In this document: one piece after another, positions 8,708 through 17,494 of the stretch | Position numbering within the stretch: position 1 is the first letter of the stretch | How the letters are laid out: each line of letters opens with the position of its first letter | Assembly (NCBI RefSeq): GCF_035605935.1 | Contig: NZ_DATNGK010000257.1 | Coordinates: 1 to 64,000 of the forward strand | DNA from: Actinocrinis sp035605935 | GTDB lineage: Bacteria; Actinomycetota; Actinomycetes; Streptomycetales; Catenulisporaceae | Direction: 5' to 3' | DNA: 64,000 bases | Position numbers and translations under genes: made by a program | The notes under the pieces: model-generated | Databases searched by the model: none | Seen by the model: only the letters and a program-made list of their open reading frames with translations | Told to the model about the DNA's origin: nothing

Positions 8708-11197
8708 ATGGCCCGCCGCAGCGCACCCCCGGAGACTGACGAGCCGTTCGAGGAACGGATCGTCGAGATCGACGTGACCGAGGAGATGTCCAACTCCTAC
8801 CTGGAGTACTCCTACTCGGTCATCTACTCGCGCGCGCTGCCGGACGCCCGCGACGGGCTGAAGCCGGTGCACCGCCGGGTGCTGTACCAGATGAACGAGA
8901 TGGGGCTGCGGCCCGACCGCGGCTTCGTGAAGTCGGCGCGCGTGGTCGGCGAGGTGATGGGCCGGCTGCACCCGCACGGCGATGGGCCGATCTACGACAC
9001 GCTGGTGCGGATGGCGCAACCGTTCTCGATGCGGGTGCCGCTGGTCGACGGGCATGGAAACTTCGGCTCGCTCGGCAATGACGACCCGCCGGCCGCGATG
9101 CGGTACACCGAGGCGCGGCTGACCCCGGCCTCGCTGCTGATGACCGCGGACATCGACGAGGACACGGTCGACTTCGGCCCGAACTACGACGGCCAGGAGA
9201 CCGAGCCGGAGGTGCTGCCGGCCGCGTACCCGAACCTGCTGGTCAACGGCGCGGCCGGGATCGCGGTCGGGATGGCGACGAACATGCCGCCGCACAACCT
9301 CGGCGAGGTGATCGCGGCGGCCAGGCACCTGATCAAGAAGCCGGAGGCCTCGCTCGAGGAGCTGATGCGGATCGTGCCCGGCCCGGACCTGCCGACCGGC
9401 GGCCGGATCGTCGGGCTCGACGGCGTGCGGGATGCCTACGAGTCCGGTCGCGGCGTGTTCCGGATGCGGGCGACCGCGCACGTGGAGACGCTGCCTAACC
9501 GGCGCAAGGGCATCGTGGTCACCGAGCTGCCGTACAACGTCGGCCCGGAGCGCGTGATCGCCAAGGTCAAGGAGCTGGTGCAGAGCAAGAAGATCCTCGG
9601 CATCTCGGACTTGAAGGACCTGACCGACCGGACCAACGGGCTGCGTCTGGTCATCGAGGTCAAGAACGGGTTCAACCCCGAGGCGATCCTGGAGCAGCTG
9701 TACAAGCTGACCCCGCTCGAGGAGTCCTTCGGCATCAACAACGTGGCGCTGGTGGACGGGCAGCCGCTCACCCTGGGCCTGAAGGAACTGCTCGAGGTCT
9801 ACCTGGACCACCGCTTCGAGGTGGTGCGGCGGCGCAGCGAGTTCCGCAGGCGCAAGCGCTTGGACCGAATGCACCTGGTCGACGGCCTGCTGATCGCGCT
9901 GCTGAACATCGACGCGGTGATCCAGACGATCCGCACCTCGGAGAACGCGGCGAACGCGCGCGAGCGGCTGATGTCGCAGTTCGAGCTGACGGAGATTCAG
10001 GCGAACTACATCCTGGACACCCCGCTGCGCCGGCTGACCCGGTTCGACCGGCTGGAGCTGGAGAGCGAGAAGGAGAAGCTGGCCAGGGAGATCGCCGAGC
10101 TGACCGCGATCCTGGAGTCGGACGCGCTGCTGCGCCGGACGGTCTCGGAGGAGCTGGCGAAGGTGGCGAAAGACTTCAGCACGCCGCGGCGCACCACGCT
10201 GCTCGAGGCCGCTGACGCGCCGGTGGCCGCCTCGGTGCCGCTTGAGGTCGAGGACGCGCCGTGCCGGGTGATGCTTTCCTCCACCGGGCTGCTCGCCCGG
10301 ATCGCGCTGCCGCAGGGCGCGGGCACTGCGGACGATAGCGACTCTGCTGGCAGCGGTGTGGAGGCGGCCGGGCCGCGAGCGAAGCACGACGCGATCGTCT
10401 CGGCGATGTCCGGGACGCTGCGCGGCGACTTCGGGGTGCTGACCTCGGCGGGCCGGCTGGTGCGGGTTTCGGTCATCGATCTGCCCGCACTGCCGGTGAC
10501 CGCGGGACAGCCGAACCTGGCCGGCGGCGTGCCGGTGTCCGAGTTCGTTGATCTGGCGGCGGACGAGAAGGCGCTGTGCCTCTCGACGCTTGACGCGCAA
10601 TCCCCCGGCGTCGCGCTGGGCACGCTGCAGGGCGTGGTCAAGCGGGTTGTGCCGGACTTCCCCGCGAACAAGGACGAGTTCGAGATGATCACCCTCAAGG
10701 AGGGCGACCGGGTGGTCGGCGCGGCCGAGCTGCGCACCGGCCAGGAGGACCTGGTGTTCCTGACCACGGACGCGCAGCTGTTGAAGTTCGCCGCGGATCA
10801 GGTGCGTCCGCAGGGTCGTCCGGCCAGCGGCATGGCCGGGATCAAGCTGTCGGAGGGCGCTTCGGTGCTCGCGTTCGCCGCGGTGGATCCGGAGCAGGAC
10901 GCGCTCGTGGTGACCGTGGCTGGATCCAGCGGCGCGCTGCCAGGTACGAGTGCTGGCAACGCCAAGGCGACGCCCTATCAGCTTTACCCGTCGAAGGGCC
11001 GGGCCACGGGCGGCGTGCGCTGCCAGCGGTTCCTGCACGGCGAGGACACGCTGGTCTTCGCGTGGGCGGGCGCGACCCCGGCACGGGCGGCTGACGAGGC
11101 GGGTAATCCGGTGGATCTGCCGCCGCTCGACCAGCGTCGCGACGGCTCGGGTACCCCGCTGCGCAAGCCGATCGCCGTGGTGGCTCCAGGGATTTAA
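8708..11197 (+). CDS. parC: DNA topoisomerase IV / gyrase-like subunit A (ParC)
   Basis: An 829-residue type IIA topoisomerase A subunit. The winged-helix/tower region holds the catalytic tyrosine Tyr133 in AAMRYTEARL and the DGHGNFGSLGNDD loop. The C-terminal half is a beta-pinwheel without an obvious QRGGKG GyrA box, which favours ParC over GyrA and a role in decatenation. The partner ParE is not in the window. In the quinolone-pocket motif HPHGDGPIYD, the residue equivalent to E. coli GyrA Ser83 is Gly93 while the acidic Asp97 (Asp87) is kept. ATG at 8708 follows GGAGCAG. Divergent from DUF5998 across a 299-bp gap. Confidence 0.93.
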   Translation: MARRSAPPETDEPFEERIVEIDVTEEMSNSYLEYSYSVIYSRALPDARDGLKPVHRRVLYQMNEMGLRPDRGFVKSARVVGEVMGRLHPHGDGPIYDTLVRMAQPFSMRVPLVDGHGNFGSLGNDDPPAAMRYTEARLTPASLLMTADIDEDTVDFGPNYDGQETEPEVLPAAYPNLLVNGAAGIAVGMATNMPPHNLGEVIAAARHLIKKPEASLEELMRIVPGPDLPTGGRIVGLDGVRDAYESGRGVFRMRATAHVETLPNRRKGIVVTELPYNVGPERVIAKVKELVQSKKILGISDLKDLTDRTNGLRLVIEVKNGFNPEAILEQLYKLTPLEESFGINNVALVDGQPLTLGLKELLEVYLDHRFEVVRRRSEFRRRKRLDRMHLVDGLLIALLNIDAVIQTIRTSENAANARERLMSQFELTEIQANYILDTPLRRLTRFDRLELESEKEKLAREIAELTAILESDALLRRTVSEELAKVAKDFSTPRRTTLLEAADAPVAASVPLEVEDAPCRVMLSSTGLLARIALPQGAGTADDSDSAGSGVEAAGPRAKHDAIVSAMSGTLRGDFGVLTSAGRLVRVSVIDLPALPVTAGQPNLAGGVPVSEFVDLAADEKALCLSTLDAQSPGVALGTLQGVVKRVVPDFPANKDEFEMITLKEGDRVVGAAELRTGQEDLVFLTTDAQLLKFAADQVRPQGRPASGMAGIKLSEGASVLAFAAVDPEQDALVVTVAGSSGALPGTSAGNAKATPYQLYPSKGRATGGVRCQRFLHGEDTLVFAWAGATPARAADEAGNPVDLPPLDQRRDGSGTPLRKPIAVVAPGI

Positions 11198-11202
11198 GTA
11201 CG

Positions 11203-11270
11203 CTGGGGCACCCGGCGGTCAGACCTCGAACCAGACGATTTTCCCGTGTGCGGTCGTCCGGGTGCCCCAG
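11203..11270. repeat. 13-bp perfect inverted repeat spanning the parC / SpoIIE-phosphatase junction
   Basis: CTGGGGCACCCGG at 11203-11215 is the exact reverse complement of CCGGGTGCCCCAG at 11258-11270, with 42 nt between. The left arm lies in the short convergent gap and the right arm within the last codons of the phosphatase gene. It may act as a bidirectional terminator or transcript-end structure; there is no T-tract. Confidence 0.6.
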
Positions 11271-13606
11271 GTCAGCGAGAGCTGATCGACCAGGTAAAGG
11301 CCGCGGCCGCCTTCCTCTCCGTGCTGCACGGTACGCAGGCGCGGTGCCGCCTCGAGTTCGTCGGAGACTTCGCACACCACCGTGGCGGCGCCGCGCAGCA
11401 GCCGCAGTCCGATGGGGCCCCGGCCGTATCGCAGCGCATTGGTGACCAGTTCGCTGACGAGTAGTTCGACGACGTCGGCCACGTCTGCGTCGAGCGGTGA
11501 AAGGCCGCTGTCGTCCGCCTTGGCCGCCGCGTCCTCGGCGGACCACTCGTGCAGACAGCGGCGCACCAGTTCCCGGGCGCGGGCGGCGACGGTCGGCTGG
11601 CTGGTCAGCACCCAGGAGGCGACCTGGTCCTCGGGGAACCGGCCGAGCGAGGCGATCAGCAGCGTCGCATCGTCGCTGCGATGCGGTCCGATCAGCGCCT
11701 CGAAGGCCGCGTCGCAGGCGGCTTCAAGGCGGCCGTCGGCCACGGCGCTCGCGCTTCTGCTCCCGGCATCGCCGCCGCTCGCGTCGGCCGTCGAGCCCAG
11801 CCCGACCGGCGCGGACTTCGATATCGCGCCGAGCAGTTCGTCGATTCCGCTCTCGATGTCCCGGTCCCGGCCTTCGACCAGTCCATCGGTGTAGAGCGCG
11901 AGCGCGCAGCCGGGATCGATGGTCAGCACGCGTTCCTCGAAACGCTGACCGCCGACGCCGAGCGGAGCGCCGGGGGACAGTTCGATCAGCTCCGCTCCGC
12001 CGCCTGAGGTGGCCAGCACCGGCGGTGGATGGCCGGCCGAGGCCATCACGCACTCCCCGACGACCGGGTCATAGACCGCGTAGATGCAGGTCGCGAGGTG
12101 TGACTCGCTCATCGAGCGGCCTAGTTCGTCCAGTTCCCGCAGCACCAGCGCCGGGCTCAAGTCCAACTGCGCGAGGGTGCGCGCCGCGGTGCGGAATTGG
12201 GTCATTATTCCGGCGGCCGACAGTCCGCTGCCCATCACGTCCCCGACGACGAACGCGACGCGGCGGCAGGGCAGCGGGATCACGTCACACCAGTCGCCAC
12301 CGACCTGCGCGCCGGCCGCGCCGGGCCGGTACCGGAACGCGACCTGTGCGCCGTCTACCGCGTCGAACTGCTGCGGCATCAAGGACCGTTGCAGCATCAG
12401 TGCGGTATCGCGCTCGCGCATGTACAGCCGCGCGTTGTCCATAGCGACCGCGGCGTGCGAGGCGAGCTCTTCAGCGGTTTCGAGATCGACCAGCGTGAAT
12501 GCGTCCCGTTGTTTCGCGCGTGCAAAGCGGACCGCGCCGAGAAGTGATCCGCGTGCTTTCAGCGGAGCGACGATGCTGCGCTCCGAATCAGGATCGTCCT
12601 GTGCGTCCTCGCCCTGCCTGTTGGCTTCAGGCGCGTGCGAGGCATGGTCGCCGGACTCATCCAGAGCGAGGAACTGCGAACGGCCGCTCGCGATGCACTC
12701 GTAGAGCGCGGTACCGGGTTCTATCGGCGGAAGGCTGCGGCTGCTTCCGCGCAGCCGTGAGCGCCTCGTCTGTGACCTCGTGCCGGGGCTGGTGGCGGGG
12801 GCATCAGTGCGGCCGCGCGTCGCGACGGCGTGCATGCGCAGCGCCTCTTTCGCGGAATCGCTGAGCGACAGCGTCGAGTACGCGATGGCTGTCACCGGCT
12901 TCGCCCCGGTGCTGGCGCGGCCTGACTTTTGCCCGGCGTGCAGGAGGTACACCGTGGCCGCGTCACAGAAGTCGGGAACGGCGACGTCGGCGAGAGTCGC
13001 GGCGATCCGGTCGATATCCAGCGACGCGCCGACGCGGGAGTTCGCCGCGTTCAACAGCGCGGTGCGTTCGTGCGCCAGCCTCTCGCGCTCGGAGGCTTTC
13101 TGACGTTCAGTCACGTCCGTCGCGACGGCGGTCAGCCCGAGGACCCGGCCTTCCTCGGTCTGGAGCCTGGCGTACGAGATGGACCAGTACTGCCAGCCGC
13201 CCGGCTCGGTGGCTCGGGTCGCCGCCTTGATCAGCATGTCCACGACCGGTTCGCCGGTGTCGAGGACGCGCTGTTGCAGCAGCGGGACGGTGTGGCGCAG
13301 GCCCGGATTCACGTCCTCGGGGCGCAGGCCGACGTGCTCGCGGGCCGCGATGCCGTTGTAGTCGGCGAAGGCCTGATTGACCAGCAGATAGCGGCGCTCT
13401 GTGTCGTAGATCGCGATGCCGACCGGGACTTGGTCGAAGAGTGTCTCGAACAGCGCCCGCTCGACTTCGATGTGCCGTGGATCCAGGGCCGCGGCGGCGA
13501 GCTGAGTGAGGCTTCGGCCGTATTCGGCCCCGATGACTGTGCGCAACGCGGCGTCGGCCTCGGGGTCGGTGCTGGCGCTCTTCGAACGGTCGAAGGCTGC
13601 GGGCAT
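11219..13606 (-). CDS. PAS-GAF-SpoIIE phosphatase with C-terminal anti-sigma-type kinase domain
   Basis: A 795-residue cytoplasmic signalling protein. In order: PAS sensor (about 50-168), GAF (about 180-395, interrupted by a Ser/Arg-rich stretch near 265-295), SpoIIE/PP2C phosphatase (about 405-655) with GGDWCD, GDVMGSGL, YTDGL and SDDAT metal-binding motifs, and a GHKL/HATPase domain (about 665-795) with VELLVSELVTNALRYG. Such proteins usually dephosphorylate anti-sigma-factor antagonists and may also phosphorylate or bind them, setting stress or developmental sigma activity. No sigma, RsbV or RsbW gene is adjacent, so the target is unknown. Confidence 0.92.
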   Translation of the reverse strand: MPAAFDRSKSASTDPEADAALRTVIGAEYGRSLTQLAAAALDPRHIEVERALFETLFDQVPVGIAIYDTERRYLLVNQAFADYNGIAAREHVGLRPEDVNPGLRHTVPLLQQRVLDTGEPVVDMLIKAATRATEPGGWQYWSISYARLQTEEGRVLGLTAVATDVTERQKASERERLAHERTALLNAANSRVGASLDIDRIAATLADVAVPDFCDAATVYLLHAGQKSGRASTGAKPVTAIAYSTLSLSDSAKEALRMHAVATRGRTDAPATSPGTRSQTRRSRLRGSSRSLPPIEPGTALYECIASGRSQFLALDESGDHASHAPEANRQGEDAQDDPDSERSIVAPLKARGSLLGAVRFARAKQRDAFTLVDLETAEELASHAAVAMDNARLYMRERDTALMLQRSLMPQQFDAVDGAQVAFRYRPGAAGAQVGGDWCDVIPLPCRRVAFVVGDVMGSGLSAAGIMTQFRTAARTLAQLDLSPALVLRELDELGRSMSESHLATCIYAVYDPVVGECVMASAGHPPPVLATSGGGAELIELSPGAPLGVGGQRFEERVLTIDPGCALALYTDGLVEGRDRDIESGIDELLGAISKSAPVGLGSTADASGGDAGSRSASAVADGRLEAACDAAFEALIGPHRSDDATLLIASLGRFPEDQVASWVLTSQPTVAARARELVRRCLHEWSAEDAAAKADDSGLSPLDADVADVVELLVSELVTNALRYGRGPIGLRLLRGAATVVCEVSDELEAAPRLRTVQHGEEGGRGLYLVDQLSLTWGTRTTAHGKIVWFEV

Positions 13607-13685
13607 GTACGGTCCTGGGAATCGAGAGCTGGCTGCCCCGACTCCTTCCCGGAAAGTATGATCTTTATATTGATCGGCGACCGAG

Positions 13686-14132
13686 TTAGGCCACTCGGAT
13701 GACGCCGCCAGCGGCGGTCCGCTCGTCCAAGGCAGCCAAAATCAGCAGATCGCCTTCCAGCCACGGCAGCGCGCGCGCTTCGGCCGTTCCCGGCCGCACC
13801 CACGCCAGGGCGTCGTGGCTCCCGCGCAGCTGCGGCTCCGGCTCTCCCGCTTCGATCGCGGCCAGGAAGGTCCGGACGACCATCGCGCCGCCCGCGATCG
13901 CGTATTCGGGACCAATCCGCTCCCCTACCGCGATCCGCACGCCGATCTCCTCGACGCACTCGCGAATCAGGGCCGCGATATCACCCTCGCCCGGTTCGAC
14001 CTTGCCGCCAGGGAACTCCCACTGGCCGGCCAAGTCCGGCGGCCCGGTGCGCCTGGCCGCCAGGATCAGCCCATCCCGCTCGATCACCGCCGCGACGACG
14101 ACGCGCACACTTTCCTGCTGCATGCCGGCCAT
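13686..14132 (-). CDS. NUDIX hydrolase, MutT-like
   Basis: A 148-residue NUDIX protein with a complete box, GGKVEPGEGDIAALIRECVE then EIGV, giving the metal-binding REUXEE core. The context WEFPGGK and small size match MutT-type 8-oxo-dGTP or related (deoxy)nucleotide pyrophosphatases. Two candidate ATGs exist, 14132 and 14123; earlier in-frame codons look non-coding. It lies downstream of nothing on its strand and is divergent from the decarboxylase gene. Substrate is inferred from family only. Confidence 0.88.
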   Translation of the reverse strand: MAGMQQESVRVVVAAVIERDGLILAARRTGPPDLAGQWEFPGGKVEPGEGDIAALIRECVEEIGVRIAVGERIGPEYAIAGGAMVVRTFLAAIEAGEPEPQLRGSHDALAWVRPGTAEARALPWLEGDLLILAALDERTAAGGVIRVA

Positions 14133-14392
14133 CGTCCCACGTAGCCGCCGGGCGCTCGCCGGGAGTCGGCAGCCACTCGGCTTGGAGTGATGCACACCAC
14201 ATTCGCCACGCCACGCGACACGGTCAGCGCACACCGTGACGGGCGGCGTGATCTCTTGCGAGCGCACGCAATAGAACGCCGCTAATTCGGCGCCTCATGC
14301 GCGCTTTATTGCAAGAATAGTGCCGCTGAACAGCCTTATCTTTGCGAACGCCCTACTCGACGGCCCGAACAACCCGCCGCATACTCAGGACC

Positions 14393-15763
14393 ATGCACGA
14401 GGCCGCACAGCAGCGAATGCACACATACGACGCACGCCTAGCCGACCTGGTTTTCGACTACATGCGCGAGCGCTTGCAGCTCGATCCGGTGCCGCTGGAC
14501 CACCCCGGCGAACGCACGAAGCTCGAGAACGCGCTCTCCGGCCTACTGACGGCGCACGGGCACGATCCCGCGCAAGTCCTCTCCATCTACGCGGAACAAC
14601 TCGCTCCGGCCGTCATCTCCTGCGACAGCCCGCGCTTCCTCTCCTTCATCCCCGCCGCGCCGACCAAGGCCGCGCTGCTCTTCGACATGGTGGTTTCGTG
14701 CGCCTCTCTGCAAGGCATCTCCTGGCTTGAGGCAGCGGGCGCGATCGCGGCCGAGAACCAGGTGCTGCGGCTGATCGCGGATCTGGCCGGTATGCCGTCG
14801 AGCGCCGGGGGATGCTTCGTCACCGGTGGCTCGGCGGGGAATCTGTCCGCGCTCGTCGTCGCGCGGGACACGGCGCGGCGCAAGCGAGGTCTCGGGCCGT
14901 ACGACCGAGTCCGGTTCGCAGTGAGTGACCAGGCGCACTCCTCGGTCACCAACACCCTGCGCATCATCGGCGTCGAAGCGCTCGTCGTTCCGACGACGGA
15001 CCACCGGTTCACGGGTGCCGATCTGCGGGCGGCGTTGGCGCGTGACACCGACGGCGCTCCGGTGATCGGAGTAGTAGCGACGGCCGGTACGACGAACGCG
15101 GGCATCGTGGACGACCTGGCCGGGCTCGCGGCGGCGGCGAGCGACTTCGATCTCTGGTTTCACGTAGACGGCGCGTATGGCGGAGCGGGGCTCTTCGCGC
15201 CCAGCGTGCGGGCGAAGTACGACGGGATCGAGCACGCGGACTCGTTCGTCGTCGATCCGCACAAGTGGCTGTTCGCGCCCTTCGACTGCGCTGCGGTGCT
15301 TTATCGGCAACCGCAGCTGGCGAAGTCGGTACACACACAGGACGCCTCGTACCTCGACGTGATCCATACGGATGCGCCGGAGGAGTGGAACCCAACCGAC
15401 TATGCGTACCACCTGACCCGACGCGCGCGAGGGCTCCCGCTGTGGTTCTCGCTTGCCGTGCACGGGACCAATGCGTACCGAGACGCCGTAGAGGCGGCGC
15501 TTTCCACCGCTCGGGAGACCGCCGATCTGATCCGCCGTCACCCCGATCTGGAACTGATCCGCGAGCCTGAGCTGTCCGCGGTCCTCTTCCGCCGCAAGGG
15601 CTGGGGCCCGGAGGAGTACTACGCGTGGTCACGGCGGCTTCTAGCGGGGCAGGTCGCCTTCGTCACGCCGACCAGTTGGGAGGGCGAGACAGTAGCAAGA
15701 TTCGCTTTCTTGCATCCCGGTACGACCACCGCAATGGTCGAAGAAATCCTCGATACGGTCTGA
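14393..15763 (+). CDS. PLP-dependent group II (aromatic-L-amino-acid type) decarboxylase
   Basis: A 456-residue fold-type I PLP enzyme. It shows GGCFVTGGSAGNLSALVVAR (cofactor phosphate region), HVDGAYGG with the PLP-pairing Asp, and the Schiff-base lysine at residue 291 in DPHKWLFAPFDC. These match the aromatic amino acid/glutamate/diaminobutyrate decarboxylase group; the exact substrate is not readable. The ATG at 14393 (MHEAAQQ) is preferred to one 51 nt upstream because upstream residues look non-coding. Standing alone between NUDIX and kinase genes gives no pathway clue. Confidence 0.88.
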   Translation: MHEAAQQRMHTYDARLADLVFDYMRERLQLDPVPLDHPGERTKLENALSGLLTAHGHDPAQVLSIYAEQLAPAVISCDSPRFLSFIPAAPTKAALLFDMVVSCASLQGISWLEAAGAIAAENQVLRLIADLAGMPSSAGGCFVTGGSAGNLSALVVARDTARRKRGLGPYDRVRFAVSDQAHSSVTNTLRIIGVEALVVPTTDHRFTGADLRAALARDTDGAPVIGVVATAGTTNAGIVDDLAGLAAAASDFDLWFHVDGAYGGAGLFAPSVRAKYDGIEHADSFVVDPHKWLFAPFDCAAVLYRQPQLAKSVHTQDASYLDVIHTDAPEEWNPTDYAYHLTRRARGLPLWFSLAVHGTNAYRDAVEAALSTARETADLIRRHPDLELIREPELSAVLFRRKGWGPEEYYAWSRRLLAGQVAFVTPTSWEGETVARFAFLHPGTTTAMVEEILDTV

Positions 15764-15867
15764 TAGGGCGTCGTTTGGCACGGTAGTGCGCCGAAGTCTG
15801 TTACAGGCGTTGTTGCGACGCCCCGATGCAGCGCGATTCAATACCCTCCACACGCTGGGGGAGGGTC

Positions 15868-17436
15868 ATGGAGCCGCTCGCGTCGGGCGATCCCGCCCGA
15901 ATTGGACCGTTCCGGCTGGTCGCCAGGCTGGGGCGGGGTGGAATGGGCCGGGTGTACCTGGGCCGTTCCGAGCGGACTGGTCGAACCGTCGCGGTGAAGA
16001 CCGTCCACGGCGAACTTCTCGCCGACGCTGAGTTCCGCACGCGGTTCTCGCATGAGGTGGCCGCGGCGCTCAAGGTGCGCGACGAGTACATCGCCGAGGT
16101 CGTGGACGCGGATCCGGACGGCGCGACGCCCTGGCTCGCTACCGCGTACGTCCCGGGCATATCCGTCGAGGACGCGGTACGCCGCTTCGGGCCGCTACCC
16201 GCAGATTCGGTGCGTATCCTCGGGGTCTGCGTCGCTAAGGCAGTCGCGGCGATACACGCTGTCGGTCTGGTACACCGGGATCTGAAGCCGGCCAACGTGC
16301 TGCTTACCGCAGCCGGACCGAAGGTGATCGACTTCGGCATCGCGCGCGGCGTGAGCGAAGCTGCCTTGACCAAGACCGGGATGGTGAGCGGATCGCCGCC
16401 CTACATGGCGCCGGAGCAGCTGGGCTACGGCGACTTCAGCACAGCCTCGGACATATTCTCGCTCGGCGCTGTCTTGCACTACGCGGCAACCACCACGGGC
16501 CCGTATGGGCGCGGCGGCGCGCAGGAGCAGTACGCGCGGGCCATGGGAATCGGGCCGGTAATGGACCCGGCGCTGCCGGACGGACTGACCGATCTGGTGC
16601 GCCGTTGCTTCGCCGATGATCCGCATCTGCGGCCGACCACAGCTGACGTCGTGTACGTCCTGGAGGCGCACCCAGGCGAGCGACCGCTTCCGGGCTGGCT
16701 GCCTACGGCCGTCGTCGCGGACATCTTGGCGCAGGCGACGGACGCGCTGAACAAGGATTCCGCGGCAGGCCTCACACCGCATCAGGCGCCCGCCTCGTCG
16801 CCGCAGCCTTCATCGTCATTCGCGCCGCTTGCCCCGCCGCAGCCGAGTGGGCCGTCGTACTCGAGCGCATCGCCACAGCCAAGCGCTCCGCCACGCCCCA
16901 GCGCTCCGCCGCGCCAGAACATGCCACCGCAGCACGCTCAGCCACCACGGCAGCCGCAGCGGCAACCGAGCGGTCCTCATCCGGGTTCACGTTCGGGTCA
17001 GAACTCGAACGGCTCCTACTCGGGCCCGCCGTTCAGCAGCGCTCCCCCGCGATCCGGGCCGGATTCGTTACCGCACCGCCTGCCGCAGCCGCCGTCCTAT
17101 CCATCGCCGCCATACGGTGTCCGAACCGGACCCTCGCAGCCCTACGCGCCGCCGTCTTACCCTCCGCATTCGGCGCCTGCGGCCCCCTACGGCTATCCGT
17201 ATCAGGCTCCCCCGCCGAGCAACGGCATTGCTGTCGCCGCTCTCGTGCTCTCGCTGGTGGGATTCGTCGCGCCTTGCCTACTCGTCGTCGCGCTGCCCTT
17301 GGGCGGAGTCGGCTTATCCAAGGCACGCAAAACCGGTGTGGGGCACGGGCAGTCGCTGGCGGCGACGATCGTGTCGGGCGTGCTGCTGTGCGGCTGGGCG
17401 GTCTTCATTTCCTTTTTGGTGGCGTCTAACCGATAG
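15868..17436 (+). CDS. Membrane-anchored serine/threonine protein kinase (PknB-like)
   Basis: A 522-residue Hanks-type kinase. The catalytic domain covers about 12-270: glycine loop LGRGGMGRVYLG, ATP-binding Lys44, catalytic loop HRDLKPAN with Asp138, DFG at 155-157, and a TKTG activation segment. A long Pro/Ser/Gln-rich linker (about 295-440) leads to a C-terminal DUF4190-like module with two membrane helices (about 452-475 and 495-518). There are no PASTA repeats, so a peptidoglycan sensor role is not supported. The start is ATG at 15868 with GGAGGG four to nine nt upstream, not the earlier in-frame ATG at 15826. Confidence 0.92.
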   Translation: MEPLASGDPARIGPFRLVARLGRGGMGRVYLGRSERTGRTVAVKTVHGELLADAEFRTRFSHEVAAALKVRDEYIAEVVDADPDGATPWLATAYVPGISVEDAVRRFGPLPADSVRILGVCVAKAVAAIHAVGLVHRDLKPANVLLTAAGPKVIDFGIARGVSEAALTKTGMVSGSPPYMAPEQLGYGDFSTASDIFSLGAVLHYAATTTGPYGRGGAQEQYARAMGIGPVMDPALPDGLTDLVRRCFADDPHLRPTTADVVYVLEAHPGERPLPGWLPTAVVADILAQATDALNKDSAAGLTPHQAPASSPQPSSSFAPLAPPQPSGPSYSSASPQPSAPPRPSAPPRQNMPPQHAQPPRQPQRQPSGPHPGSRSGQNSNGSYSGPPFSSAPPRSGPDSLPHRLPQPPSYPSPPYGVRTGPSQPYAPPSYPPHSAPAAPYGYPYQAPPPSNGIAVAALVLSLVGFVAPCLLVVALPLGGVGLSKARKTGVGHGQSLAATIVSGVLLCGWAVFISFLVASNR

Positions 17437-17494
17437 CGGCCGCGCGCCGATGCAGAACACGCAGATCCGGATCGGGCAGACGCAGCAGCCCGGC

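Noticed and set aside
8594..11038. A minus-strand open frame of about 814 codons opposite parC
   Set aside because: It mirrors parC codon bias, is extremely Arg/His/Gln-rich and has no recognisable domain; typical antisense shadow in high-GC DNA.
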